64,000 nt of DNA, taken from Ligula intestinalis. Lineage: Eukaryota > Platyhelminthes > Cestoda > Diphyllobothriidea > Diphyllobothriidae. The position numbers and the translations under genes are program-made. This document shows, piece by piece, positions 1 to 10,214 of the stretch. The stretch covers positions 92,380,431 through 92,444,430 of the forward strand of contig JAYGXS010000003.1 of assembly GCA_036362985.1 (NCBI GenBank). The letters are read 5' to 3'. Position 1 is the first letter of the stretch, and each line of letters opens with the position of its first letter. A model generated the notes under the pieces. It was not told the origin of the DNA. It made no database searches and worked only from the letters and a program-made list of their open reading frames with translations.

Positions 1-201
1 TAACATCGACAGTGAAATTTGAAAAAGATAACCCTTGAGACCCTGCCTACGTCAAAATCCAAAGAAAAGTCACCGAACGCCAGGCCGTTAAACAGCTCCA
101 TTTGTATGAACACGGCCGCCAAAATAATGTCGCAGCAACAATAAAAGATACATTTGGGACAAAAATTGAAAACGAAAACTGTGGGAGAAAAACGAACGTA
201 C

Positions 202-288
202 CCTTGTGAATTGCATAAATGTGGCGTTTCAAGGTTGTCCTCTTTGCAAAGGCTTTGCCGCACAATTCACACACAAAGTCTCGCAGTT
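202..288 (-). CDS. Single C2H2 finger exon A
   Basis: The exon lies between acceptor TTCTAG and donor GTACGT. The finger reads C-x2-C-x12-H-x4-H with the framework LRDFVCELCGKAF and ends HIYAIHK. Presumed contact residues at helix positions -1, 2, 3 and 6 are K, T, T, R. The intron downstream of it in gene direction is clearly paralogous to that of exon G (both contain CACCGAACGCCAGG), so A and G share a recent ancestor. No stop codon terminates the gene nearby, so more exons should lie left of the window. Confidence 0.75.
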
Positions 289-2062
289 CTAGAACACAAA
301 ATGGAAAGGCAAACCAATTAGAGAATACCTTTTCTGAAATACTTGTAAATAAGTCAATTATGCCTACACAGAAAGTTATCGAATCAACAACTTCGGAGAA
401 AAAAGCCTATACCTAACCTATGGGTATAACAGAACTCTGGGCCTACAGCGGTCTTCCTTCGTGGTTGACCAGCCGCGACAGGGGAACACGGAGGCCTAGG
501 TTGTACCTGCAACCGATACCCAACATCACCGTTAATTTGCGTAAACAATTTGGACACTGCGTGGAGGTACCAAGTAGGACATCAATCTCATCTTGCGCAG
601 TAATGTGGCATAGATATATGACGCAATACGTAGTCCGCTCAAAATGGTGCACTGTTAAGACCTGCTCTTAATACTTATAATTAACACAAACGCCGAACCA
701 AAGAGCCCGTACGAGAGAGACAGAGAAAAGACAAGTCGGCCAGAGGGAGAGTGCGTTTACTCAGACAAGCACTTTAAGCAAGTCAAGACAAGTCGTTGAG
801 GGTAAAAGGAACAACATATTTAGGTAAAAAAACGAGTGTAAGCTAAGTCCATTGAGCCAGTTAGCTTGTGCTCTGGCTTTGCTACCGGAACGATTGGTTT
901 TGGCTCAGCGACTGAATGCAGTTAAAATTTTGTATCATTGATTGTTTGATTGCTTTTACGAGTTCGCCTATTGTAGTCCGATCGATAGCCTGCTGTGGGT
1001 GTGGCCGCTTGCTGCACGCACCCAATATGCACTGAGGCTGTTCAAATTTTGCCGAGTCAGCTATCTATCCTGTGCAGGAGAAACCAATGAGCCGATCATG
1101 GGAACGCTGTAGAGCTACCGATTTCCTATGCAGGCACTATCGAGAAATTTATAAAAATAAAAACGCATCAGGAGTGTCTTTAAACGTCCTTTGTGCCTTT
1201 GACGTACAACAATAACCTACTTTTCTATCTTCCTATTGAAAATTCAGAGTGGCAAACATTGATTTCAGTAATTCCTCATCAGACCGGTTCATGACATGGA
1301 GAATAAAAATGATCAGTTAACTGCAGCGTTTATACGATCGTCAGGTTGGAGGGGAGAGGGAAGGAAGTATCTGGGTTTTCCCTGGCCTCCTGAATGCGGG
1401 GACCAGCGCGCGTAGGACGTTGGGTGTTATGCGCAGAGACGACATTGGGATGTTCTCACGGCCAGCGGGTTGAGGTCTGTATGCCAGCCGCGCAGCTTGC
1501 GCTTGACTATTCTGTGGCTTCGTTCAGTGTGTCATCGGACGACGTGACTTCAGGAGGCATGCGATTCCAGTGTGCAGTCGGCCAAGGGAAGCAGTTTACT
1601 TGTACCAGCGCCCTTTGGCCTCATAGAGTGGGTTTTGCTAGTCAGATTGTCATTGCCTCTGGCGTGGCTAACACGCGTTTGCGCAGGCCTTTAACATTTT
1701 TTAAGTAACCCCACTTTCCCATTTTCTGGTTAAATTCCACCAACACAAGGTTTAATTTCCCTAAAATGGCCTCAGTATCCTCAGCAGCAGGCGTTGATGC
1801 CAATGAATTTGAGTAAATTTAGTACATTGAAACCAACATAAGTGTACTTAATTGAATATGTTTTACCCGATTCAACCACAGTCAAATATTCACTAACGCT
1901 CCTTTACCAAGAATTAAATGGTTGACGACAGAATACGTTAGAACGTTGACCAGAAGAAATATATATATTTAAGGGGCTCTACAGGACGGTTTTGCCAAAA
2001 TGTCATTTGTGAATCAACCGAAAAACAGCGGAGATAGGACACAGAGTGAAAGGATGGCATAC
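289..2062. other. Intron between exons B and A, nothing recognised
   Basis: No recognisable gene or transposon domain is visible. A 104-codon plus-strand ORF at 1,394-1,708 lies in a locally GC-richer stretch but shows no motif I know. The segment at 420-670 is also open on both strands for 70-80 codons without a recognisable family. The stretch may contain decayed repeats that cannot be named by eye. Confidence 0.4.
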
Positions 2063-2149
2063 TTTTGTGAATATTATCAATGTGACTCCTCAAGTTTCCC
2101 CTTTCCGCGAAGTTTTTGCCACAAATCTCGCAAGCGAACGGACGTAGAG
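2063..2149 (-). CDS. Single C2H2 finger exon B
   Basis: Borders are TTTCAG and GTATGC, giving 87 bp in phase 1. The finger is among the more diverged: ALRPFACEICGKNF, helix ERGNLRSH, ending HIDNIHK. Contact positions are E, G, N, S. It carries proline at the linker position where most copies have aspartate (LRPF rather than LRDF), which resembles the canonical TGEKPF linker more closely. All zinc ligands are present. Confidence 0.75.
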
Positions 2150-2224
2150 CTGAAATAACAGAAAAAAGAGACGATTTCATATTATGCGCATTAGCTACCA
2201 CGAGCGAACTATACACAAATTTCA

Positions 2225-2560
2225 CTATCTCATTCTGAAGGGCTATTGTAGTATTAGCCCACTGTACATCTCTACCTGATTTTCCTAAGCAGATTTTTCT
2301 CCTATATACTTTGTGAAAATTGAGGTCCGTTGAAATTCACCTCCATTTTCAGTGTAGGAATTTTTTCACTGCCTATTTTCTAGTTGCCCATTAATTGCAA
2401 AACATCGCTTACTATTGCCCTAAAGGACAAGTTATGCTGACATTATTACATTGTATATTTTATCTGCGCGCATTGTCCTAACTTTATTCCGAAACTACGT
2501 TTGCATATATAGTGCCTTCATTATGAAGAAATACTTCTTTGGAAAAATTTAAACTTCATG
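2225..2560 (+). mobile_element. 3'-UTR fragment of LINE family E
   Basis: This stretch aligns by eye with the 3' region of the family E copy at 34,230-34,560. Shared blocks include a TTCCTAAGCAG-like block near the start, the AAGGACAA...GCTGACATTATTAC block, and an ATAGTGCC terminal block. There is no coding part, so it is a severely 5'-truncated insertion inside an intron of the finger gene. Confidence 0.55.
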
Positions 2561-2640
2561 ATGTAAATATTTGAGGCAGGTTCCCCCGCTTGTCTTCAGA
2601 CGTGAGAACATGCGCAACGAACAACAAACGTCCAGAAAAA
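2540..2640 (+). repeat. Dispersed repeat, inverted copy at 9,050-9,155
   Basis: The block around GAGGCAGGTTCCC...GTCTTCAGACGTGAGAA is present in reverse complement at 9,050-9,155 (TCTCACGTCTGAAGAC...GGGAACCTGCC). The two copies flank LINE F1 about 6.5 kb apart. The family is unnamed and no coding capacity is seen. Confidence 0.6.
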
Positions 2641-3114
2641 AATCAATATTCGTCAAAGGTGCACACGGACCTGCAGGATTGTAAGTCTGTGCAAGTAGGC
2701 GTTATGTGCATTTCGTCAGTCTGCTGCGCTTGGTATCGCGCATTGAATTTGGCCTCGATATAAGCATAGCTGGCATCCAAATCGATATGTCGGTTGATTA
2801 ATGTCTCAGCTGAGTATTGGATTGAACCCGCGCGGTTTGAATTTTTTAGCAAAACCAAGGCGATTATATTTCAGGTTCTATACAGAAAGATACCGTTTTG
2901 GGACAAAAAATGAATCAAAAAACCCATTATTCTAAACAATCTTCCGTCCAATTTCCTTCGATACCCCCACTGCTCGACGAAGAACTCTTCTCCAAATCGG
3001 GCATCTCGCTGGAAATATTGGCTCGGCCTACATAGTCTTCTTGTCCCAATCAGTCTCGTCAGGGCTCTGAGGAGTAGCCACGGACAGGCTGAGTCGTTAT
3101 ATTTATGTACTGCT

Positions 3115-3343
3115 GTGTATAATTACTAAAAGACTATCATTATCTAAGTAAAGGCCACCCTATCGTTTATTATCTTGCTTTTTTCAACCCAAATTAGTAC
3201 CGGTTGGCAACTATTAGACTGCACTAGCTCGGTGTATAATTGCTAGAAGACTTTATTTATATAATTAAAGGCCACCCTATCGTTTGTATTTTTCTTACGC
3301 CAATATACTTCCTGGTAGTAACTATTAGACTACACTATCTCGG
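3115..3343 (+). repeat. Two tandem ~115-bp units in the 5' region of LINE F1
   Basis: Unit 1 (3,115-3,232) and unit 2 (3,233-3,343) share TGTATAATT, AAAGGCCACCCTATCGTTT, AACTATTAGACT and the closing CTCGG, with small indels between. Tandem 5' monomers carrying promoters are known from several LINE-1 families. Whether these units drive transcription here is inference. Confidence 0.75.
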
Positions 3344-3465
3344 TTGCTGCTACGTCTGACCCACGCCGCAATAGTTTATAAGTATAACGTTTTAGCTTAA
3401 AGTTATAGCATGCAGAAAGTAGACGTTCACGACCAAACTGTGGATGGAAAAACAACCCTTTCTGG

Positions 3466-3536
3466 AGCCGGCGTCGATCCCCCAACCTGCGATTTAGGAG
3501 GCGAACGTCTTAGCCGCTCGGCCACTGCAACCCAGC
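3466..3536 (-). repeat. tRNA(Ser/Leu)-like pol III box pair, copy 1
   Basis: On the minus strand TGGCCGAGCGGC matches an internal A box of tRNA-Ser/Leu type. About 34 nt later GGGGATCGACGCC matches a B box (GWTCRANNC). The acceptor stem is not recoverable, so it is not a functional tRNA. It could be a tRNA-derived SINE head or a promoter module. Confidence 0.5.
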
Positions 3537-3676
3537 TATGCGACTCACAGAAAGTTAAGTGCATTGACAGGGTTGACACGATAAATTTTGCCAACGAACT
3601 CCACGACCAAACTGTCCCAGCTACTGCAAACCAGCTACGCGACTCATAGAAAGTTAAGTGCGTTGACAGGGTTGAC

Positions 3677-5472
3677 ATGATAAATTCCGCCAACGACCCA
3701 ACTGCCCTGGGTGAAGAAAAAGTCCTTTCCAGAGTCGGCGTCGATCCCCCGACCTGCGATTTAGGAGGCAAACGTCTTGGCCGCTCGGCCACTGCAACCC
3801 GGCTATGCGACTCACAGAAAGTTAAGTGCACTGACAGGATTGACACGATAAATTCTGCCAACGAACTCCACGACCAAACTGTCCCGTGTGACAAACAGTG
3901 CGACATAAGAGACAAGGGTAAAAACCTTACGGCTATCATGACCACCTCGCAGAAGTCACATAAAGGTAAGAAAAGTGACAGGGATGACACGAATTACCTG
4001 ACGGCATGCGAACATTGCCCGAAAATATCAAAGTTGGAGTCACGTATAGATTTACTAGGGGATTTTATCACATGGTTTCTCAAACATGACACATTAAAGC
4101 CGCTAGATGAAGCCAGTGGAAATCAGCAGCTAGAATCCACCTTGACGGAAGTCGCTACCAGGCATCAGCCAATCGGTCCAAGCGCGACTAAAACTGACGA
4201 GAAGCAAACACAAACAAGCCCTAATCTACCGTTCCAAGACAGTTCAGGTTCTAGGATCAAAACGGCCAGGAGAAGAGGGAAGCGTCTAACAGACCAACAT
4301 GTCTCACCCTCTTCACAGGTGAAAACTAGTGAAATCGCACGAAAGGGGAGCGGAGAAGAGCTGTGAGAAGAAAAAGAGACAGTATTTGCACCGAGACAAC
4401 TGCGGTCCGATGCACACAAAGCGATAAAAGCGAAGGATGCCGCCGAAAAACAAACGAGGGAGCCCACACTAACAGTGCAGGCCCGTAAAGTTCAGGCTGC
4501 CGCGGAGACAGATACGAGGGAGCCCACACTTCCAGTGCAGGCACCCACAGTTAATCAATCAGCCACCGCTGAGGCGAGTTTAAACAATCTCGCCGTAGAC
4601 AACAAAAATCCGATTGGTTCGCCTCGTAAAGTGCAGGCTGCCGTCAAAAAAGACACGGAGGAAAACACGAAGCGTTGTACCAGGAAGTGACCGACGGCGT
4701 AGAGGGGACGCAAAAAGTTACCGATAGGGGCAAAAGTTTCGTAATACAAGGTCTACCGGAATCCACTGCCAGTACTGCTATTAACCAGAAAGTGGGTGAC
4801 AGTGTCGCAGGCCCGAGCCCAAAGCCCGCAGTAGAAAACGAGGGCAGTACATCAACCATAGACTCCGGTCGCACACACAAGCAAGCAAGCGACAGTGTCG
4901 TAGGCACGAAAAATGGCACTAAGAGAGAAGCCAGCATCATCATACAGGGATTAACGGAATCAACCGCAGCCACTCCCATGGACCGGCAGTCCGCAGATGT
5001 CCAGCTCTTCCATGCACTGATGAACAAAATGCTGGGACCCAATGTACCATTAGAGTGCGAAAAGGCCTTTTGCCTTGGCAAATGGCCAGAGAGCCCAACT
5101 GGAACGGCACGTCCCAGACCTCTGCAAGTGGTCATGGCAAGAAGCCAAGACGCCAAGCTCATTCTAGCTAGGCGTTTTAAAATAAAAGACTCTGACCCGG
5201 GAGTTTTTTTTTCAGCAGGAGTTCTCAGCTGCAGAACGGGACAAACGTCATCAACTTGTTTCCGAAAAGAGGGAGTGGGTCAGCAAGGGCGAACAAAACT
5301 TGGTTATTTCCAACAACCAAGTGATCAAACGTCCACTGTTCCCACCTTGGATAGGTCCGTTCCGGATAACCACACAGTCGGCTCAGTAGGGGGAGGATTG
5401 AGCCCAATCGAAAAACATAAAGAGGAAGAACGAAGGGGAAAAAACATTTGGTTATTTACAACAACCAAGTGA
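3677..5472 (+). pseudogene. ORF1 of LINE F1, broken
   Basis: Reading frames at 3,677-4,366, 4,475-4,690 and 4,675-5,472 together resemble a LINE ORF1. The sequence is rich in repeats: two copies of GAGGGAGCCCACACT about 60 nt apart, and two IQGL(P/T)ESTA(S/A)T segments. Near the end is a conserved module with EKAFCLG followed by RPRPLQVV, which recurs in LINE families B and F2. ORF1 proteins of this kind bind element RNA as chaperones; this role is family knowledge. Frameshifts near 4,366 and 4,690 disable it. Confidence 0.6.
3731..3802 (-). repeat. tRNA(Ser/Leu)-like pol III box pair, copy 2
   Basis: It is a second copy of the segment at 3,466-3,536, differing at a handful of positions. A-box-like TGGCCGAGCGGCC and B-box-like GATCGACGCC are both kept, at the same spacing. 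Confidence 0.5.
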
Positions 5473-5550
5473 TCCAGCGTCCACTGTTCTCCCCCGGGAA
5501 AGATCCTCCCCGGATGACCGCAAAGTCGACCCGGTAAGAGGCGGGGAGAG
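5300..5550 (+). repeat. Tandem ~148-bp duplication at the ORF1/ORF2 junction of LINE F1
   Basis: TTGGTTATTTCCAACAACCA at about 5,300 recurs as TTGGTTATTTACAACAACCA at about 5,448. Both are followed by AAGTGATC..CGTCCACTGTTC and by a GGATGACC/GGATAACC block. The duplication sits just before the endonuclease start and partly interrupts the frame. Confidence 0.75.
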
Positions 5551-5589
5551 CCTGACTGTAACCACTTCTCGAGTAAACAGAAAGTTAAC

Positions 5590-6240
5590 TTTCATGTACA
5601 CAAATGCACAGAGTATGCTATCAAAGCTAGACGAGCTGAAGATTCATGCCTTCGAATTATCACCAGATATAGTTGGCTGTCTGAACAGGTAGCCGACGGC
5701 GAGGTATCCATGCCTGGCTATCAACTGTTCAGAAAAGTCAGAGAAGGTCGTCAAGGCGGTGGCGTAGCAACATACGTGAAAAATGGACTCACAGTTTTAG
5801 ACAAAATGGATAAACTGGCGTGTACTTCCGAGGCCATCTGGCTGTCCATTAAAGTACCAGGTGCACCCAACCTCGATGTACTGACACTCTACCGAACACC
5901 GAGAAGAGAGCCCGTAGTGGATGCCTCCTTGCTAGAGGAGCTGGAAAAGATTACTGCACGATCGGACATCCTGATTGTGGGGGACTTTAACACGCCTCAC
6001 ATCGACTGGATTGCGGCCTGCGCACATAGCTCCGATCTAACCTTCGACAGCTGCCTTTTGAGCATGACCCTAAGTTATTTCTCACGCAATACGTCACTTT
6101 TCCGACAATGATGCGCGATGGCCAACAGTCTAACTGTCTGGACCTCGTTCTCACGAAATCGCAGGACAGCATCGACGAAGTGTCATGTCTACAACCACTA
6201 GCTAAAAGTGACCATGTTGTACTGCTATGGTAGTACTCGT
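5590..6240 (+). pseudogene. AP endonuclease domain of LINE F1 (inactive)
   Basis: The domain begins FMYTNAQSMLSKLDEL, contains GYQLFRK, GDFNTPHIDW (Asp/Asn site) and ends with KSDHVVLLW (catalytic His). The expected catalytic Glu motif (LTETW) is replaced by GCLNR and a stop at about 5,690, and further frame changes occur near 6,110. Target nicking by this copy is therefore not expected. Confidence 0.7.
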
Positions 6241-6890
6241 TATTCTCAATACCGGAGAGACCCTCAACAGCCAGAAGAAATATTTGGCGAGGCGATTTCG
6301 ATCTAATGAAGACTGAACTCACGCGCACCGAGTGGGAACCTCTATTTTCTGGAAACATAACTGTGGACTGGGAAGCGTTCAGGAACACACTGCACAGACT
6401 CATCGACAACCACTGTCCGATTTCGCGAAAAAGGGTGACCACTAGACCGCGATGGCTTACGCAGGCTTTAGAAATAGAAGTGAACAAAAAGCGGAAGCTG
6501 TGGAAAAAAATGCTAGCAGACAGGACTCCTGTATCTGTCAGTGCCTACAAAACTCAGAGAAACCGGGTCAAGGGTCTTATTCTCAAAACAAGACGGGCTT
6601 TCGAAGCAGACTTGCTAAACCGGGCCACAGTGAACCCCAAACTGTTTTACAGTTAGCTCAGGCAGAGTAACAAAAACAAGGATCCGATACCCCTGCTAAG
6701 GACCGCTGAGGGAAGAGACTTGATAGATGATGAAGCAAAGGCTGATCATCTTTCAAAATTTTTCCGGTCAGTCTTCACAAAGGAAACGGCATACGATCAC
6801 CCCACCGACGACACCGAAGCGGATAAAATAGTTGAGACTGTCAAATTCCCCAAGACTGTTTTCTAAAGGCACTCTTAAGGTTAAAAGAAT

Positions 6891-6990
6891 NNNNNNNNNN
6901 NNNNNNNNNNNNNNNNNNNNNNNNNNNNNNNNNNNNNNNNNNNNNNNNNNNNNNNNNNNNNNNNNNNNNNNNNNNNNNNNNNNNNNNNNN
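6891..6990. other. Assembly gap (100 N)
   Basis: Exactly 100 N bases interrupt the reverse transcriptase of LINE F1. A round number suggests a placeholder gap, not a measured length. Confidence 0.99.
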
Positions 6991-8440
6991 TTTTGAAGGA
7001 GCTCGCCAATGAGTTGGTCAAACCACTCTCTATGCTCTTCCAAACCTCCTTCGAGACCGGACGCCTATCAGTAGATTGGAAATCCGCGAGGATTACGCCG
7101 CTATACAAAGGGGAAGCCGGGTCTCAGCGAATAACTACCGACCAGTCAGCCTTACTGCAATCTGTTTCAAAATCATGGAAAAAATTATCTAGCAACAACT
7201 TATGCAGTTCCTGGAACAGAACCATCTGCTATCGGATGTTCAGCATGGTTTTCGTAGAGGTAGGTCCTGCGTAACAAACTTGCTTTACTGTTTAGAACGG
7301 TGGACTGAGGCAGTCAAAAGTGGAAACTCAGTTCACGCTGTCTATATTGACTTCAAAAAGGTGTTCGATAGCGTGCCGCACCACCGCCTCCTTTATAAAC
7401 TCAGCCGCATAGAAGTAAGGGGTAGGCTCCTTGCGTGGATAAAAAGCTTCCTAATCGGTCGCTCGAACACTGTCCACATCAGCGACAAACAGTCAGCCAA
7501 GGTTGAGGTTGAGAGTGGTGTTCCCCAAGGCTCCGTTCTCGGCCCTATCTTCTTTGTTATCTACATCAACGTCTGTGTCCGCGAACTGGATTGCGGTATC
7601 GCCATGTTCGCCGATGATAGAAAGTTTTGGAGCGTAATTTGAACTGCGGCTGACGAAGTGCACTTAAAGGAAAATTTAAATCGACTTCAAAAATGGTCGG
7701 CGGACTGGCTCTTACCGTTCAATGAGAGCAAGTGCACCACCATTCGAGTCGGCAAATCCGGTTCTTCAAACGGCACGGCTTACCGAGTGAATGACATACC
7801 ATTGAAGGAAGTGAACGCCCAGAAAGACTTGGGAGTCTGGATCACGCGCTCGCTTAAACCCTGCCTGTCTTGCACAAAGGAAGCCCAGTCCGCGATGTCG
7901 ATCCTACACCTCGTCAAACGAGTTTTTTCTACCTTCAATGAAGAGTGCTTCACAAGAGTCTTCGGAACCTTTGTGCGAACGCACCTAGAATCCGCTATCC
8001 AAGCTTGGAGACCCTGGGCCACGAAAGACATCAACATCCTGGAAAAGGTACAATGGCGCGCAACAAAACTTGTTATGGGGCAGGGCTCGCAGACTTATGA
8101 AACACGGCTGTCGAATCTCAACCTCTTCCCATTGCGCTACAGGCAGCTTCGGGGGGACCTGATACTAGCATTCCGCGTATCACGTCTTCAAGACTGCTGT
8201 CTTATATCAGGGGATTTTTTCGAATTAGCAACGACCACGAATCTGAGGGGTCATCCCCTCAAATTAAAGGTGACAGGGGCCAGGCTGGACGCTCGGAAAC
8301 ACTTCTTTTCAAAAAGGGTGGTCGGAGCGTGGAATGCGCTTCCTCAGGACGTTGTTATGTCGGAATCGCTAGAGGGTTTTAAGCGAAAACTGGATCGATA
8401 TAGCAGTGCACGATGGATCGTAACAGACAATGTAAAATAA
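6991..8440 (+). pseudogene. Reverse transcriptase and C-terminal domain of LINE F1
   Basis: RT motifs in order: WKSARITPLYKG, HGFRRGRSC, IDFKKVFDSVPHHRLL, SGVPQGSVLGP and MFADDRKFW (FADD-type catalytic box). The post-RT segment has FVRTHLESAIQAW and a closing VVGAWNALPQDVV block. Frame changes are at about 7,170 and 7,640. The RT core motifs are intact, but the ORF is not continuous. It primed reverse transcription at the target in its active ancestors (LINE family knowledge). Confidence 0.8.
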
Positions 8441-8455
8441 TAATACTACTTTCAA

Positions 8456-9049
8456 CTTTTTTCAGTAGTATTAGTTTTTATATCCATTCGCGTTTGCAAT
8501 TTATAACGCCCTCCCACGCATTACCTCCTGCGAAGGTCTCCGCGGTCTACCCTACTTGGCTATCTGCGTACCGTGATTACCCCGCTAGCGATCTTAGCAG
8601 CCAGACCTGACGGCCTAAACATTAACCCTTGGTTCGACCCAAAGCGGACTGTCAACGATCTGGACGGATGCCTCTGTTTTTCCAGTTCCGTTGGCGGACT
8701 CTGCAATCAGCAAGGAAGAATCGGGACGCGGCTTCCACACGGTGATGATCCTGGGAACCTTTGCAATGCCCCCCGTTGGAACCCCCTTTTTTTCTCCTAA
8801 ATCCCACGCATTACCCCCAAAAGAGCGACAGTTTTTCTCCTAAAAATCCTTGAGGAGTTTTTTCACTGTCTGCTCTTATTTTATCCTATGACACAGGACA
8901 ACTGGCCTCCCCAACAGTCTGAGAAACAAATTTTCTGCTACCACTGCACATATGTACAAATAGGGCACTCAAAGGAATTTTTCCTACATATCCCTCAATA
9001 TACTGATACTGATACCTCAGATAAATATTGATTTTCAGGGCATTTACAA
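8456..9049. other. Intergenic/intronic stretch, nothing recognised
   Basis: Short open frames only, AT-rich towards the end. No domain, tRNA or repeat was identified. Confidence 0.4.
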
Positions 9050-9155
9050 TTTTAACTGTTTGTTGCTCATTTTCTCACGTCTGAAGACGAGCGAGGGAAC
9101 CTGCCTTGAAAATTTACACAATAAAGTTTCAATTTTCCGAAGAAATCTTTTTAAG
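9050..9155 (-). repeat. Inverted copy of the repeat at 2,540-2,640
   Basis: It is the reverse complement of the 2,540-2,640 block, sharing the GTTTGTTGCTCATTTTCTCACGTCTGAAGAC core with small differences. Confidence 0.6.
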
Positions 9156-9163
9156 AAGATAAA

Positions 9164-9313
9164 TCGATCGCTGGGATAATAATTTTATTCGCCTGAGTTT
9201 TCGATACCTGTCGGGGATTCATCATCAGAAACCGGTCTTGCAAATGTCTCTGATGATGAATCCGCGACGGATATGGAAACGTCAGGCGAATAAAAGTAAT
9301 GTCCCAGCGATCG
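9164..9313. mobile_element. Foldback (MITE-like) element with ~65-bp terminal inverted repeats
   Basis: The left arm CGATCGCTGGGATAATA...TCATCATCAGA is the near-perfect reverse complement of the right arm TCTGATGATGAAT...TCCCAGCGATCG, leaving a loop of about 20 nt. There is no coding capacity. Each arm contains CTGATGA followed 19 nt later by GAAA. A related single arm is at 12,561-12,625, so this is a dispersed family. The DNA-transposon or foldback class is inferred from structure only. Confidence 0.8.
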
Positions 9314-9384
9314 AGTTCTCTTCTTCTCAATTAATTCCTGAGACGCACATGTTCCCCTGCATTATAAATTTTTATCTTCATAAT

Positions 9385-9425
9385 ATAGTGCGTTCCTGGC
9401 GCTAACGAACATGAATTCCAAGTTA
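9385..9425 (+). mobile_element. Terminal fragment of LINE family E
   Basis: ATAGTGCGTTCCTGGCGCTAA with GAATTCCAAG matches the extreme 3' end of the family E copy at 34,520-34,568 (ATAGTGCCATACTGGCGCTG...AAATTCCAA). Only the last ~40 bp are present. Confidence 0.4.
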
Positions 9426-9639
9426 CAGTGAAAGCGCAAGACACTACTGCTCCTCGATGCTAGTCGTTGTTTTGCGTTCAACAAACTAAGCTGGGGCGGT
9501 CCAAAGATGAGAAGAATACGCAGGCTGAGGGGAGAGCTGAAGAATACAAACAAACTGTGATGCAAAAACCACAAGGCTTGAGTCATAAAAAACGAAAAAC
9601 AAAATTAAACAGGAAATCTTCGGCAAACAGGGAACGCAC

Positions 9640-9726
9640 CCTCGTGGACAACATTGATGTGCTGTTTCATGCAGGACTTCCTTGCAAAGGCTTCGCCACA
9701 CACCTCGCACACAAATGGCCGCAGAT
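9640..9726 (-). CDS. Single C2H2 finger exon C
   Basis: Borders are TTGTAG and GTGCGT, with 87 bp in phase 1. Framework LRPFVCEVCGEAF, helix ARKSCMKQH, end HINVVHE. Contact positions R, S, C, Q. Like exon B it has Pro in the linker. All four zinc ligands are intact. The extra cysteine in the helix is unusual among the copies. Confidence 0.75.
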
Positions 9727-9990
9727 CTACAACCCAGTTGACGGAATGCAAAAGCATTACAGGTGGATAGAGTAAGACGATGACAAAATGCACTACACAA
9801 TGACCTTCGGGCCCTTTTTTGCAGGACACGAGAGCAATGGCACAAGACGTCCGATGGTCATATAAAAGAGGTTATTAGATTTAATCTTCTATGGGAAAAC
9901 GAGATGGTCACAAATAACCTTCATGACAAAACTACAACGACATTCAAAGCAAGAAATGGAACAGTAAATATTTGGGGGAAGGTTACGCAC

Positions 9991-10077
9991 CCTTGTGGAT
10001 GGCATCGATGTGCTGAGTCATGGCCCCCTTCTGTGTAAAGCCCCTGCCGCACACCTCGCACACAAAATCTCGCCGTT
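9991..10077 (-). CDS. Single C2H2 finger exon D
   Basis: Borders are GTTGTAG and GTGCGT. The finger reads ERRDFVCEVCGRGF, helix TQKGAMTQH, end HIDAIHK. Contact positions Q, G, A, Q. The intron just upstream in gene direction carries a gypsy fragment beginning about 190 bp away, the same arrangement as exons J and L. It also shares the ACACAAATCGAAAG splice-acceptor context with them. Confidence 0.75.
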
Positions 10078-10214
10078 CTACAACACAAATCGAAAGAGGA
10101 AAATCAATTGATAAAAGGCCAAGGCTACTTTTCCGGCGATTTCATTGCGGATTAGCTAATGAAAGTTGGGCAAGTTCTTACTATCAAAGACAACATGAAA
10201 CTAATCACGTGTCA

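Larger units (their letters stand above)
3420..3900. repeat. Threefold repeated module with two antisense tRNA-like sequences
   Basis: The module CACGACCAAACTGT occurs at 3,428, 3,602 and 3,869. The module GACTCACAGAAAGTTAAGTG occurs at about 3,541, 3,641 and 3,809. Two of the units also hold a tRNA-like segment on the minus strand (3,466-3,536 and 3,731-3,802). The middle unit lacks it. The arrangement suggests tandem duplication after acquisition or loss of the tRNA-like part. Confidence 0.7.
3100..8455 (+). mobile_element. LINE F1, CR1-like non-LTR retrotransposon, near full length but mutated
   Basis: The order is: tandemly repeated 5' region (3,115-3,900), ORF1 remnants (3,677-5,470), AP-type endonuclease (5,590-6,240), linker, and reverse transcriptase with C-terminal domain (about 6,990-8,440). 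It ends in an ATAATAATAC tail at about 8,445. A 100-N gap at 6,891-6,990 interrupts the RT. Frameshifts and stops split both ORFs, so this copy is probably dead. A second copy, F2, is at 53.6-57.4 kb. Clade assignment rests on the motif style of the RT and is approximate. Confidence 0.8.

Noticed and set aside
1394..1708. 104-codon plus-strand ORF
   Set aside because: No motif, no repeat partner and no splice context; open frames of this size are common here by chance.
3427..3990. 187-codon minus-strand ORF over the tRNA-like repeats
   Set aside because: Its repeated peptide text is explained by the duplicated tRNA-like DNA and not by a protein domain.
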